Assembly: GCA_017512365.1 (NCBI GenBank)
Contig: JAFWGQ010000031.1
Span: 62,001 to 126,000, forward strand
DNA from: Mogibacterium sp.
GTDB lineage: Bacteria > Bacillota > Clostridia > Peptostreptococcales > Anaerovoracaceae
Direction: 5' to 3'
Length of the DNA: 64,000 nt
The first letter of the stretch is position 1, and the number at the start of each line of letters is the position of its first letter. Shown here in pieces: positions 51,203-58,759 of this stretch. The notes beneath the pieces are model-generated. The model saw only the letters and a program-made list of their open reading frames with translations, was not told the DNA's origin and searched no databases. Both the position numbers and the translations under genes were made by a program.

Positions 51203-51336
51203 AAAGCAAACCTCCCCATTTTTACCGTATGCAGATTATATGCATTGGCATGAGGAGGCTCAAGGATTCTGTACATATTTTATGCTGTCTGGAAGTAGGG
51301 CTTGCATTCAGACATATCTTAGTATCATCTGTAACA

Positions 51337-52857
51337 TCACGCCCCTGCTGGTATTTCTTTGTAGTATGGAAGATCCGGAAGCTCAACCCCCAGATCGCGG
51401 GCTGCATCAAGGATATCTTCATCCGTGATGGAGCTATTTTCATACAGGTATCTCAGCAGAATCAGTCTATAAACACGCCGACCATTATCGTCACAGCTTG
51501 GAATTAAGACTATTGTTCCATTTGGGTATTTTGAGCGTAATGCTTGTCTATTCTCATCTTTGTTCTCATCAAAGTCATCGTAATCATCAATGCTGATGAA
51601 TACATAATCACTATCTCCAACTTCTTCGAGTTTTTTCTTTCGGACCCCTTTGACTAAGTCTGCATCGCTGTTGTTGGCATAGAAAGGCGTGTTGAAGTCT
51701 TTGTTATTACTTGCTTCATCATACCGGTTTTTCCAATGATCTTCATAAGATTCCCATTTAGCGGTCAAAGGAGTTTTTCCTCTGCTTTCCTGGCCTCCTT
51801 CAACCTTGTCATTCCCGATATACCATCCTTTGAAATAACTGCCGTCCTTCGTAGGTGTCGGAAGAGGATCAGGATACCTGCCGTCCTTGACTCTTATGGA
51901 CGTATCTCCTTTGCCGCCGTCAAGATCCAGCGTTACATCGTAATCCTTTTCCTCTTTAGGCTGATCAGACGCTTTCCAGTGGGCGTATACGGTAGTGTTC
52001 TTGGTGATCTTCTTCTTCGGGTCGATCTCGCTGCCGCCGGTCTTCTTTGTGAACCATCCGACGAAAACCATGTCGCCCCATTCGACGGATTCCGGTTTCG
52101 GAAGGACTTTGCCGAAGGTAGTGTTCTTTGCGACCTTCTTCGTTTTTTTAGTTCCGTGGCCGTCGTTGAGATCGAGCGTGATGGTGACCTTCTCCGCATC
52201 GTTTTCCGATTCCTTCCAGTGGGCGTAGAGGGTATGGGCGGTGCTTTTTGTGACTTTGGTCGAGGACATCACCTTGCTTCCCTTGCCGTCCTCCTTTTCG
52301 GTATACCAGCCCTGGAAATCATAGCCTTTGCGATTCGCGACCGGAAGACCGCTGTAGGTCGAGTTTTTGCTGACCCTTATCGAAGTCGGAGTGACAGAGC
52401 CCCCGTTCGGGTCGAGCGTCACGATTATATTGCCGGTAGTGGTGGTACTCTGGCGGCTCGGAAGGCTTGGCCTGGTCGTGGTTGTACTGCTGCCCGGAGT
52501 CGGACTGGCGGTGTCGGAAGTGTCATCGTCAGTGGTGTCGGAAAAGTCATCAGACTCATCCCATCCGTCGTCATATGTATCATCGTAGTTGTCGAACGAG
52601 CCGTCGTCGGCGTAATCATAGCTGTCATCATCACCGCTGCCCCAGCCCGTGAACAGAGGCTTCTGCGCAACAGGTGAATCCAGATCGTACCGGCGCATTT
52701 CGTATTCTTCAGTAAGATATCCGTCCTCGTCGTTGATGGTCGCGACTACATCGGTGTTATTCGTGAGTCTCGATCTGCAGCCGCACAAAACCAGCATCAG
52801 CATCAGAACTGATATCAGCATCAGGTATTTCTTTTTCGAGTCTGTAGTTCTTTTCAT
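51337..52857 (-). CDS. Lipoprotein with three InlB B-type (Listeria-Bacteroides) repeats
   Basis: The start is taken at ATG 52857, which gives a compact lipoprotein signal (basic KRTTDSKKK, hydrophobic LMLISVLMLMLVLCGC, lipid cysteine probably Cys27); ATG 52875 lies in the previous gene. Of 506 residues, an Asp/Tyr-rich disordered stretch (about 60-140) is followed by three beta-grasp B-repeats of about 65-70 residues, each with ITLD or VTLD at the start and YAHW or TAKW at the end (about 145-360), then a C-terminal domain of about 145 residues I cannot assign. It is the last gene of the moxR operon and overlaps no gene downstream. Confidence 0.75.
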   Translation of the reverse strand: MKRTTDSKKKYLMLISVLMLMLVLCGCRSRLTNNTDVVATINDEDGYLTEEYEMRRYDLDSPVAQKPLFTGWGSGDDDSYDYADDGSFDNYDDTYDDGWDESDDFSDTTDDDTSDTASPTPGSSTTTTRPSLPSRQSTTTTGNIIVTLDPNGGSVTPTSIRVSKNSTYSGLPVANRKGYDFQGWYTEKEDGKGSKVMSSTKVTKSTAHTLYAHWKESENDAEKVTITLDLNDGHGTKKTKKVAKNTTFGKVLPKPESVEWGDMVFVGWFTKKTGGSEIDPKKKITKNTTVYAHWKASDQPKEEKDYDVTLDLDGGKGDTSIRVKDGRYPDPLPTPTKDGSYFKGWYIGNDKVEGGQESRGKTPLTAKWESYEDHWKNRYDEASNNKDFNTPFYANNSDADLVKGVRKKKLEEVGDSDYVFISIDDYDDFDENKDENRQALRSKYPNGTIVLIPSCDDNGRRVYRLILLRYLYENSSITDEDILDAARDLGVELPDLPYYKEIPAGA

Positions 52858-52864
52858 TGGTCGT

Positions 52865-54367
52865 TCACAGCGCATATTTTATAAGGGCGCCGAGCCTTTC
52901 CTTGAATGTGAGTTTTTCCTTGACCATGGCTGTGGTGTCCTTGAGGAAGCTTTCCATATCGGCCCTGGAGGCCTCCTCTACCGCATGATCGCTGTATGCG
53001 GCCTCGCGCCACAAAAGATACATGTCGCGGTAGCGGTCCGCGTAATCCTGCGTGAACTCGGAAGCAACGACAGGAGTCAGTTCGCCGAAGATCGAAGCCC
53101 CGACGTCTACTCCCCCGGCTCTCAGCCACCTTACGGAATAAGGGAACATGGCCGTTACGGCTTCCCGCGGATCACTGCTGTCGATGCCTGCCCGCAAAGC
53201 CATCCGCCTTTTATTGAGCCGCTTCCACAGCAGATACGCCGCTGCGGCGATGACGATGACTATCAGAACTGCGATGGCGATGCCTGCATATCCGGCAATG
53301 CTGCTTTCGGAGCCGCTGTCATCAGTTCCGTCCTCGGTATTCGGATCGTTCATATCCTCAAGACCGCTGAGGTCGTCGGGCGTCGTTTCATCTCCCTGTA
53401 TCAGCAGGGAGTTGAAAGCAAATCTGTCTCTGAAGTTCTCGTCCATCCTCGAGATGCTGTAATTCTCGCCGGGATCGATAAGGACGATCGCGCCGAATAC
53501 CAGCATGACGGCCAGAAGCAGCGGAAGGGAGGACAGAGCGTTGCTCCCGGATAAAGCTATCAGAAGGGCTGCCAGCAGCACGGCGACGCATATCCAGTCA
53601 GGTATGAGTCCGTAGTATGCGAACGCGAACATCGTTGCCATCGTGATGCCGTAATACATGCCTTTCCTTGCTCTTGCAGGAGGAAGGGCTGCCAGAAGTC
53701 CGATCAGGCAGGAGAGCCATAACATCCCGAGGCCCGGTTTGCCTCCGCCTCCGGGAACCCTTTTATATACATATGCCTGAGCCTCTTCGCAGATATCATA
53801 GAACTGGTTGATGAGATCCGCCAGCCCCCCGCCTATGGCGCTGTGGAACACAGCCATGGACGCTGCCAGCAGCACGGCTATGACGCCTGCGGCGATCCAC
53901 TTCGGCTTGCCCGGCTTTATGGCTCCGAGCATGGAAAGACCGGCAAAGACCAGTGCTCCGGGTACTGTGAAAGGCATGACCTCATAGGAATCCGTTGCCA
54001 TGCAGAAAAGACACATGAACGCCACCAGCAGCAATGCACCCGCCGCAACAGGCACGATCTCGCGTTTCCATCCGCCGCCTGCAGCAGCTTCATCTATGCT
54101 GAGCACAGGTTCGGCGGAGCGGACGCCCGCGACGAAGCCGTCGCCTTCGCTCTCGAAGGCAGATCTGAAAGAAGGAGCGTTATCGGCCGTGACCGCGCCG
54201 AATACTACCTCAGAGCCTTCGGCTGCAGAAGCTTCTTTTTTGCGCCCGAAAGAATTCAGCGAGAAGGCTTTGCGACCGGCTTTCTGCTTTTTTTCCTTTG
54301 GTTTCCTCTCCTTAGGCTTTTTTTCCTTAGGTTTCTTTTCGCTTTTCTTTTCTTTTCTCAGTGCCAT
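52865..54367 (-). CDS. Polytopic membrane protein with DUF4129-like C-terminal domain
   Basis: The 500-residue protein begins with a Lys/Glu/Pro low-complexity tail (about 1-35, repeated KEKKPKE units), has about eight membrane helices (about 110-300), an extracellular acidic loop, a further helix near 350-372 and a soluble C-terminal domain (about 385-500; REAVTAMFPYSVRWLRAGG). That layout matches DUF4129 or transglutaminase-associated membrane proteins that accompany MoxR and DUF58 genes, but no transglutaminase Cys-His-Asp set is seen. It abuts the DUF58 gene with no gap. Confidence 0.75.
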   Translation of the reverse strand: MALRKEKKSEKKPKEKKPKERKPKEKKQKAGRKAFSLNSFGRKKEASAAEGSEVVFGAVTADNAPSFRSAFESEGDGFVAGVRSAEPVLSIDEAAAGGGWKREIVPVAAGALLLVAFMCLFCMATDSYEVMPFTVPGALVFAGLSMLGAIKPGKPKWIAAGVIAVLLAASMAVFHSAIGGGLADLINQFYDICEEAQAYVYKRVPGGGGKPGLGMLWLSCLIGLLAALPPARARKGMYYGITMATMFAFAYYGLIPDWICVAVLLAALLIALSGSNALSSLPLLLAVMLVFGAIVLIDPGENYSISRMDENFRDRFAFNSLLIQGDETTPDDLSGLEDMNDPNTEDGTDDSGSESSIAGYAGIAIAVLIVIVIAAAAYLLWKRLNKRRMALRAGIDSSDPREAVTAMFPYSVRWLRAGGVDVGASIFGELTPVVASEFTQDYADRYRDMYLLWREAAYSDHAVEEASRADMESFLKDTTAMVKEKLTFKERLGALIKYAL

Positions 54368-55510
54368 CTATAACTCTACTCCCGCGATATCAGCAGCGGC
54401 GGTATCCGCGCTGAATCCTGCGACTGTAAGGTTCTTGTCTGTGAAGCTCTGACCGCCGCCGTACATGAGCACGGTGACCTGACATCCGTTGGTGATGTCT
54501 TCTATGTTTTCGGGGATGCGCGAGCCCACGATGATCACGTGAGCGTAGCGGTCCTCGATGAGATCCCTTTCGATCTTGCGGAAGGCGCTCGGCATGGCCG
54601 CCGGCACCGCGAGATATTCGTCCGCCGCAGCGGAAACGTCTTCGTCGGTGATTATCCTGCGAACCGCCGCCTCGCCCGTCATCGGATCGGTCCAGCCGAC
54701 GGATATTATCATGTCGTTCTCGCGCATCGCCTTTATGAGCGAAGCGTATACTGACGCGACCGAGTCAAGGGCCACAGGGTCCTGCGCGATGTCTGCCGCG
54801 CTGTCGAGGAGCAGCAGGTACTGGTCCGTTACAGGATCGCCGAGCTCCTTGACGAGCATTTTGTCGGTCTTTTCCGAAAGCTTCCAGTGTATGTTCCTGA
54901 CGGGATCTCCCGCCACGTATTCTCTTATGCCTATCATGTCGCCGGCGACCGCGCCCTTTGTCCTGTGGGACTGGGTATCGGCTTCAGGCATGGCGGAGAC
55001 TCCGGCAGGGATGATGCTTATCCCGAAAAGCTCCGGCAGGACAGTCAGATATCTGCTGTCCCTGCAGGCGATCTGTCTCTTCCATACACCGAGAGCGTCG
55101 GTCACTACGGCAGCCGATACGGTAAGCTCATATCTGCCCGGGTGGCCCGGCTTGACATCCACGGGTATCTCGACCGTGCCGCGCGGCATCAGGCTCCTGC
55201 TGACGGTATATATGTCCGAATCACCGACCCTGAGGTTGCCGCAGAACAGCTCCATCCCGACCGAAGGTACAGGCAGCAGGCCTCTGTTGTGCAGCTTAAG
55301 AACGAAGCTGCTCTTCTCTGCGGAGATGAGCTTGTCCTCGAGCGATACCTCGACCTTGCCGGCGGTGTACCTGAGCAGGAAAAACGATACCGGCAGCGCG
55401 ATGATAAGCGCAACCAGCAGTGCAAGCGTCACCGTCTCGTTCGAGAACAGATACAGGATGATCGCGAATAATATCAACAGGCCCCATACGGCCGCTGCTT
55501 TTCTGTGCAT
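54368..55510 (-). CDS. DUF58 domain-containing membrane protein
   Basis: The 380-residue protein has two N-terminal helices (about 7-50), a beta-rich middle region and the DUF58 signature GDPVRNIHWKLSEKTDKMLVKE near residue 208, followed by a von Willebrand A-like region (LLLLDSAADI near 233). DUF58 proteins are regular partners of MoxR ATPases and are thought to work in assembly or maturation of membrane or secreted complexes. It starts 16 bases after the moxR stop. Confidence 0.88.
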   Translation of the reverse strand: MHRKAAAVWGLLILFAIILYLFSNETVTLALLVALIIALPVSFFLLRYTAGKVEVSLEDKLISAEKSSFVLKLHNRGLLPVPSVGMELFCGNLRVGDSDIYTVSRSLMPRGTVEIPVDVKPGHPGRYELTVSAAVVTDALGVWKRQIACRDSRYLTVLPELFGISIIPAGVSAMPEADTQSHRTKGAVAGDMIGIREYVAGDPVRNIHWKLSEKTDKMLVKELGDPVTDQYLLLLDSAADIAQDPVALDSVASVYASLIKAMRENDMIISVGWTDPMTGEAAVRRIITDEDVSAAADEYLAVPAAMPSAFRKIERDLIEDRYAHVIIVGSRIPENIEDITNGCQVTVLMYGGGQSFTDKNLTVAGFSADTAAADIAGVEL

Positions 55511-55526
55511 CCCGATCCTTTCGTTC

Positions 55527-56486
55527 CTATACTGCGTAAGGCGACTTGACGCTGTTCATTATCTGTGTGAGCGCGTCGCGCGGCGAAGTGCCGGCAGCAC
55601 GCGTTTTCTGTGTAAGTATTATCCTGTGCGAGCACACGTCGCAGAACACCTCGCGGATGTCCTCTTCGGCCACATAGTCTCTGCCGTTGATGAGAGCGCA
55701 GGCCTTGGCCATGTGGCTCACGGCGATGGAGCCTCTCGGGCTGATGCCGAGCTCTGTCATCTGGCTCGAACGCGTCGCGGCGATGAGGTCGGTGATGTAT
55801 TCGACGAGAGGTTCCTTGATAGTGACGGCAAGCGTCGCGGCCTGCAGATTTTTGACTGTATCTGTACTGACGATGGTCCTTACCGCCGCAAACGGATCTT
55901 CGCTCTGCCTGAGCATGATGATCTTCATCTCGCTGTCCTTGTCAGGGTAGCCGAGGCTGAGCCTCACGAGGAACCTGTCCATCTGAGCATGCGGCAGCAC
56001 CTGCGTACCCGCAGCGCCGACCTGGTTCTCGGTGGCGATGACTATGAAAGGCTCCCTGAGGGGGTGTGTAGTGCCGTCGACAGTAACCTGCTTTTCTTCC
56101 ATTGCCTCGAGCAGGGCCGCCTGGGTCCTGCTGGATGTACGGTTGATCTCATCCGCGAGGAGCAGGTTGGTGTCATTGATGACTCCCGGCATGTATGTGA
56201 AGGAATCCTTGTCCTTGTTGAAGACCGAAAAACCCACGATGTCCGACGGCAGCACATCAGGAGTGAACTGTATCCTGTTGTAGTTCATCCCCAGAGCCTT
56301 GCCGAAAGCGACCGCGAGGGATGTCTTGCCCACGCCCGGTACGTCGTCGAGCAGGATATGGCCGTTGGCCATTATGCTCATCAGCACCTTGCGGATGACA
56401 TCGTCCTTTCCGATGATCACCTTCCCAATCTCTGCGGTGATGGCATTGGTTGCATTATATATGGCTTTTAATGTATCTTCGTGCAC
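55527..56486 (-). CDS. MoxR-family AAA+ ATPase
   Basis: The start is GTG 56486, chosen because AAGGAGG lies 8 bases upstream; the frame stays open to an ATG at 56630 but that extension has no RBS and lacks family similarity. The 319-residue product has Walker A DDVPGVGKTSLA near residue 50, Walker B LLLADEINR near 112, sensor region IATENQ near 150 and an arginine-rich lid (SPRGSIAVSHMAKA near 245). MoxR proteins act as chaperone-like ATPases with DUF58 partners. Confidence 0.9.
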   Translation of the reverse strand: MHEDTLKAIYNATNAITAEIGKVIIGKDDVIRKVLMSIMANGHILLDDVPGVGKTSLAVAFGKALGMNYNRIQFTPDVLPSDIVGFSVFNKDKDSFTYMPGVINDTNLLLADEINRTSSRTQAALLEAMEEKQVTVDGTTHPLREPFIVIATENQVGAAGTQVLPHAQMDRFLVRLSLGYPDKDSEMKIIMLRQSEDPFAAVRTIVSTDTVKNLQAATLAVTIKEPLVEYITDLIAATRSSQMTELGISPRGSIAVSHMAKACALINGRDYVAEEDIREVFCDVCSHRIILTQKTRAAGTSPRDALTQIMNSVKSPYAV

Positions 56487-56590
56487 TTTTACTGCCTCCT
56501 TGATGTTTTGACTTATACCCAAAGTAATATAACACAAGAGGCCTTGAAATACCAGTAAATCGGGGCATTCTGAACAAAAAGAAAGGGTAG

Positions 56591-56620
56591 AAAAAAGGCC
56601 GCGGCGTCCCTGCCGCAGCC
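56591..56620 (-). terminator. Rho-independent terminator of the 57455-56637 gene
   Basis: On the - strand GGCTGCGGC pairs with GCCGCGGCC (one G-U pair) around a 6-base loop, followed by a six-T run (plus-strand 56591-56596 are A). It begins 17 bases after the stop codon. Confidence 0.85.
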
Positions 56621-56636
56621 CTGTGGTCATGATATG

Positions 56637-57455
56637 CTATTTAAGCCTCATGGTCTTCTTCCATGCAGGCGAGTATCCGCCCCAGTTTTTGCTCTGTCCC
56701 GACTGTACATTGACGGTGTATTTTATGCGTCCGCGCGGATGTTTGACCGATATGTTGTATGGAGAAGCGATCTTGAAAGTGGTCGTGTATTTCTTCTTGT
56801 TGCCTCTGAGCCAGCGTCCGTTGACATAGATGCCCTTCGTGCCCGGCTTCTTTTTGAGCTTGACCGTAACCTTGACATTGTACGTATAGTACTTCATTAT
56901 ACCGCCCCTGATCCAGACGTAATGGTAGCCTGTCCAGTAGTAGTAGCCGGATCTGTATGTCTTGTGGTATCTGACGTTCACAGCCTTGCAGGTCACTTTT
57001 TTGATCGCCGGCTTTTTCTTCATGCCGGTCCTGATGGTAGGTGTAGTGCGGTACGGGCTCAGCGGAACGCCGTTTTCACCGTAGTAGATCCTGGTCCTGT
57101 ATACGGTGTTTGGCTTCAGACCGCCTATCCTGTATCTCGCCGCCAGCGGACCTGATACAGATTCGCACTGCATGTAACCCGTACGGGTCCAGTTAACGCC
57201 GTCGGCACTGTATTCCATGTACACTTTAGGCGAATAGAATCTTGTCCAAGCCCATGGGTTGTTGAGAGATCCGACGCCGAACGGAGCGTAATTGAAGTAA
57301 GTGGAATAGACTTCGAATACGCCGTTGTAGTTCGGCTGCGGCAATGTCGTTTCAGCATTCGCCTCGGCTGCCGTGAAAGGCAGGCAGGCCAAAACGAGAG
57401 CAAATGACAGAAGTGCAGAGACGATCCTTCTGCGCGTGTTGTGTTTCTTTTTCAT
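56637..57455 (-). CDS. Secreted basic protein of unknown function, FnIII-like
   Basis: The 272-residue protein has a clear signal peptide (MKKKHNTRRRIVSALLSFAL, cleavage after AEANA near residue 34). The mature part is basic and rich in Tyr and Lys. A fibronectin type III-like or coagulation-factor-like beta region (about 45-140; VYMEYSADGVNWTRTGY, TVYRTRIYYGE) is followed by a second beta-rich domain with many aromatic residues. No catalytic motif is seen. It has its own promoter with a 5' hairpin and its own terminator. Confidence 0.75.
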   Translation of the reverse strand: MKKKHNTRRRIVSALLSFALVLACLPFTAAEANAETTLPQPNYNGVFEVYSTYFNYAPFGVGSLNNPWAWTRFYSPKVYMEYSADGVNWTRTGYMQCESVSGPLAARYRIGGLKPNTVYRTRIYYGENGVPLSPYRTTPTIRTGMKKKPAIKKVTCKAVNVRYHKTYRSGYYYWTGYHYVWIRGGIMKYYTYNVKVTVKLKKKPGTKGIYVNGRWLRGNKKKYTTTFKIASPYNISVKHPRGRIKYTVNVQSGQSKNWGGYSPAWKKTMRLK

Positions 57456-57475
57456 AACAATTCTCCGTTCCTTCT

Positions 57476-57518
57476 GATCCGCAGGGCACAGACCGACGTC
57501 TGCGGATCATCCCCCTGT
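57476..57518 (-). promoter_or_regulatory. 5' untranslated hairpin of the secreted protein gene
   Basis: GATCCGCAG / CTGCGGATC (57476-57484 and 57510-57518) forms a perfect 9-bp stem with a 25-base loop. It lies at the predicted 5' end of the - strand transcript and ends about 20 bases before the start codon, close to the ribosome binding region. It may stabilise the mRNA or affect translation. Confidence 0.5.
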
Positions 57519-57531
57519 GATTATTGTCTCC

Positions 57532-57560
57532 ATTATATTGTATACAAAGAAATACAACAA
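57532..57560 (-). promoter_or_regulatory. Promoter of the 57455-56637 gene
   Basis: On the - strand TTGTTG (plus coordinates 57555-57560), a 17-base spacer and perfect TATAAT (57532-57537). The expected start near 57525 gives a leader of about 70 bases containing the hairpin at 57476-57518. Confidence 0.7.
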
Positions 57561-57696
57561 GGAATTAGATGAAATAATATTAAAGTAAATGCTCTCAAAG
57601 CTGTCGTTGTTGTATTATATATATTGACTAAGAATGTGGTACTGAAAGTGCCGGAATACACAGAAAGACATAAAAACAGAAAGACAGGAAAGACTT

Positions 57697-58125
57697 ATGT
57701 ACGATATCATATATAAATTCACTACCCTGGCAGCGAGACTGCACGAACAGATCCTCAGCATCAATGATTCGGGAGGATACTACTTCGATGACAAGCAGCT
57801 GCATTTCATCACGATGGGCATCTTCGGAATGCTGCTGATCTTCATCATATACCCGGTATTCAAGATGCTCGCGAACACCGGGCACACGATGGTCATAACG
57901 TGGATCTATGTATTCACGGTCATACTGGTGCTGGCCTTCGCTATCGAGATCGGTCAGTGGTATACGGGCACCGGGGTCATGGACTCGCAGGATCTTGCCT
58001 ACGGCATAACCGGTTTCCTCGTCATGTTCCTCATCTTCGCGATAGTGAGAGGGACATATCTGGGGATAAAACAGCTTGTCAGAAGGGACGACCGCGATGC
58101 GGGGAGGTACGCAGATGGCAGATAA
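57697..58125 (+). CDS. VanZ-like small membrane protein
   Basis: The 142-residue protein has three membrane helices and a VanZ-type pattern: DDKQLHFITMGIFGMLL near residue 32, AFAIEIGQWYTGTG near 85 and MDSQDLAYGITGFL near 101. VanZ-like proteins are associated with glycopeptide or lipoglycopeptide resistance in some contexts, but most have unknown roles. It overlaps purN by 11 bases and is probably co-transcribed with it. AGGAAAG lies before the ATG. Confidence 0.7.
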   Translation: MYDIIYKFTTLAARLHEQILSINDSGGYYFDDKQLHFITMGIFGMLLIFIIYPVFKMLANTGHTMVITWIYVFTVILVLAFAIEIGQWYTGTGVMDSQDLAYGITGFLVMFLIFAIVRGTYLGIKQLVRRDDRDAGRYADGR

Positions 58126-58738
58126 GGCAAGAGTAGCCGTGATGGTGAGCAGCGAAGGCACCAATCTGCAGGCGCTTATAGACGCCCAGAGAGCCGGCCT
58201 CATCGACAGGGGTGAGATCGCGCTCGTCATCTCCAACAAAGAGGGAGCCCGCGCTCTGCAGAGGGCCGAAAAGGCGGGCATCGAGACAGCAGTGATAAGG
58301 CCGAAGGACTGCGGCGGCCAGAAGGGCTTTGAGGATGCCTGCAAGAAAGCGATCGATTCGAAGGACATCGACCTCATCGTTCTCGCGGGCTTCACGATCA
58401 TACTCAGCAGGGATTTCGTCAATTACTACAATCACAAGATAATAAACATACATCCGTCGCTCATCCCGGCGTTCTGCGGGGACGGATACTACGGACTGGT
58501 GCCGCACGAGGAGGCGCTGAAGCGCGGAGTCAAGGTGACGGGCGCGTCGGTGCATTACGTGAACGAGGTCGCCGACGGAGGAGAGATCATCGCACAGAAG
58601 GCGGTGAACGTTGAAGAGGGAGATACGCCTGAGACGCTGCAGAGGCGCGTCATGGAACAGGCCGAATGGCTCATACTTCCGGTGGCGGTCGCGAAGATCT
58701 GCCGCAGGATAGTCAAGGAACGACAGAAAAGAGGATAA
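58115..58738 (+). CDS. purN: Phosphoribosylglycinamide formyltransferase
   Basis: The start is ATG 58115, with GGGGAGG 7 bases upstream; an in-frame ATG at 58076 lies inside the previous gene. The 207-residue protein has the substrate-binding SSEGTNLQALIDAQ near residue 10, the catalytic NIHPSLIPAFCGDGYYG near 108 (Asn and His of the triad) and HYVNEVADGGEII near 144 with the catalytic Asp. It transfers a formyl group from 10-formyl-tetrahydrofolate to GAR in purine synthesis. A PurL-like gene follows 21 bases later. Confidence 0.93.
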   Translation: MADKARVAVMVSSEGTNLQALIDAQRAGLIDRGEIALVISNKEGARALQRAEKAGIETAVIRPKDCGGQKGFEDACKKAIDSKDIDLIVLAGFTIILSRDFVNYYNHKIINIHPSLIPAFCGDGYYGLVPHEEALKRGVKVTGASVHYVNEVADGGEIIAQKAVNVEEGDTPETLQRRVMEQAEWLILPVAVAKICRRIVKERQKRG

Positions 58739-58759
58739 TGCCGGAGCAAGGAGGCAGAG

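Noticed and set aside
54558-56471. + strand frame of 637 codons opposite the DUF58 and moxR genes
   Set aside because: It spans two - strand genes and their gap and has no motif.
56487-56630. N-terminal extension of the MoxR protein
   Set aside because: The extension has no RBS and no family similarity; GTG 56486 has AAGGAGG.
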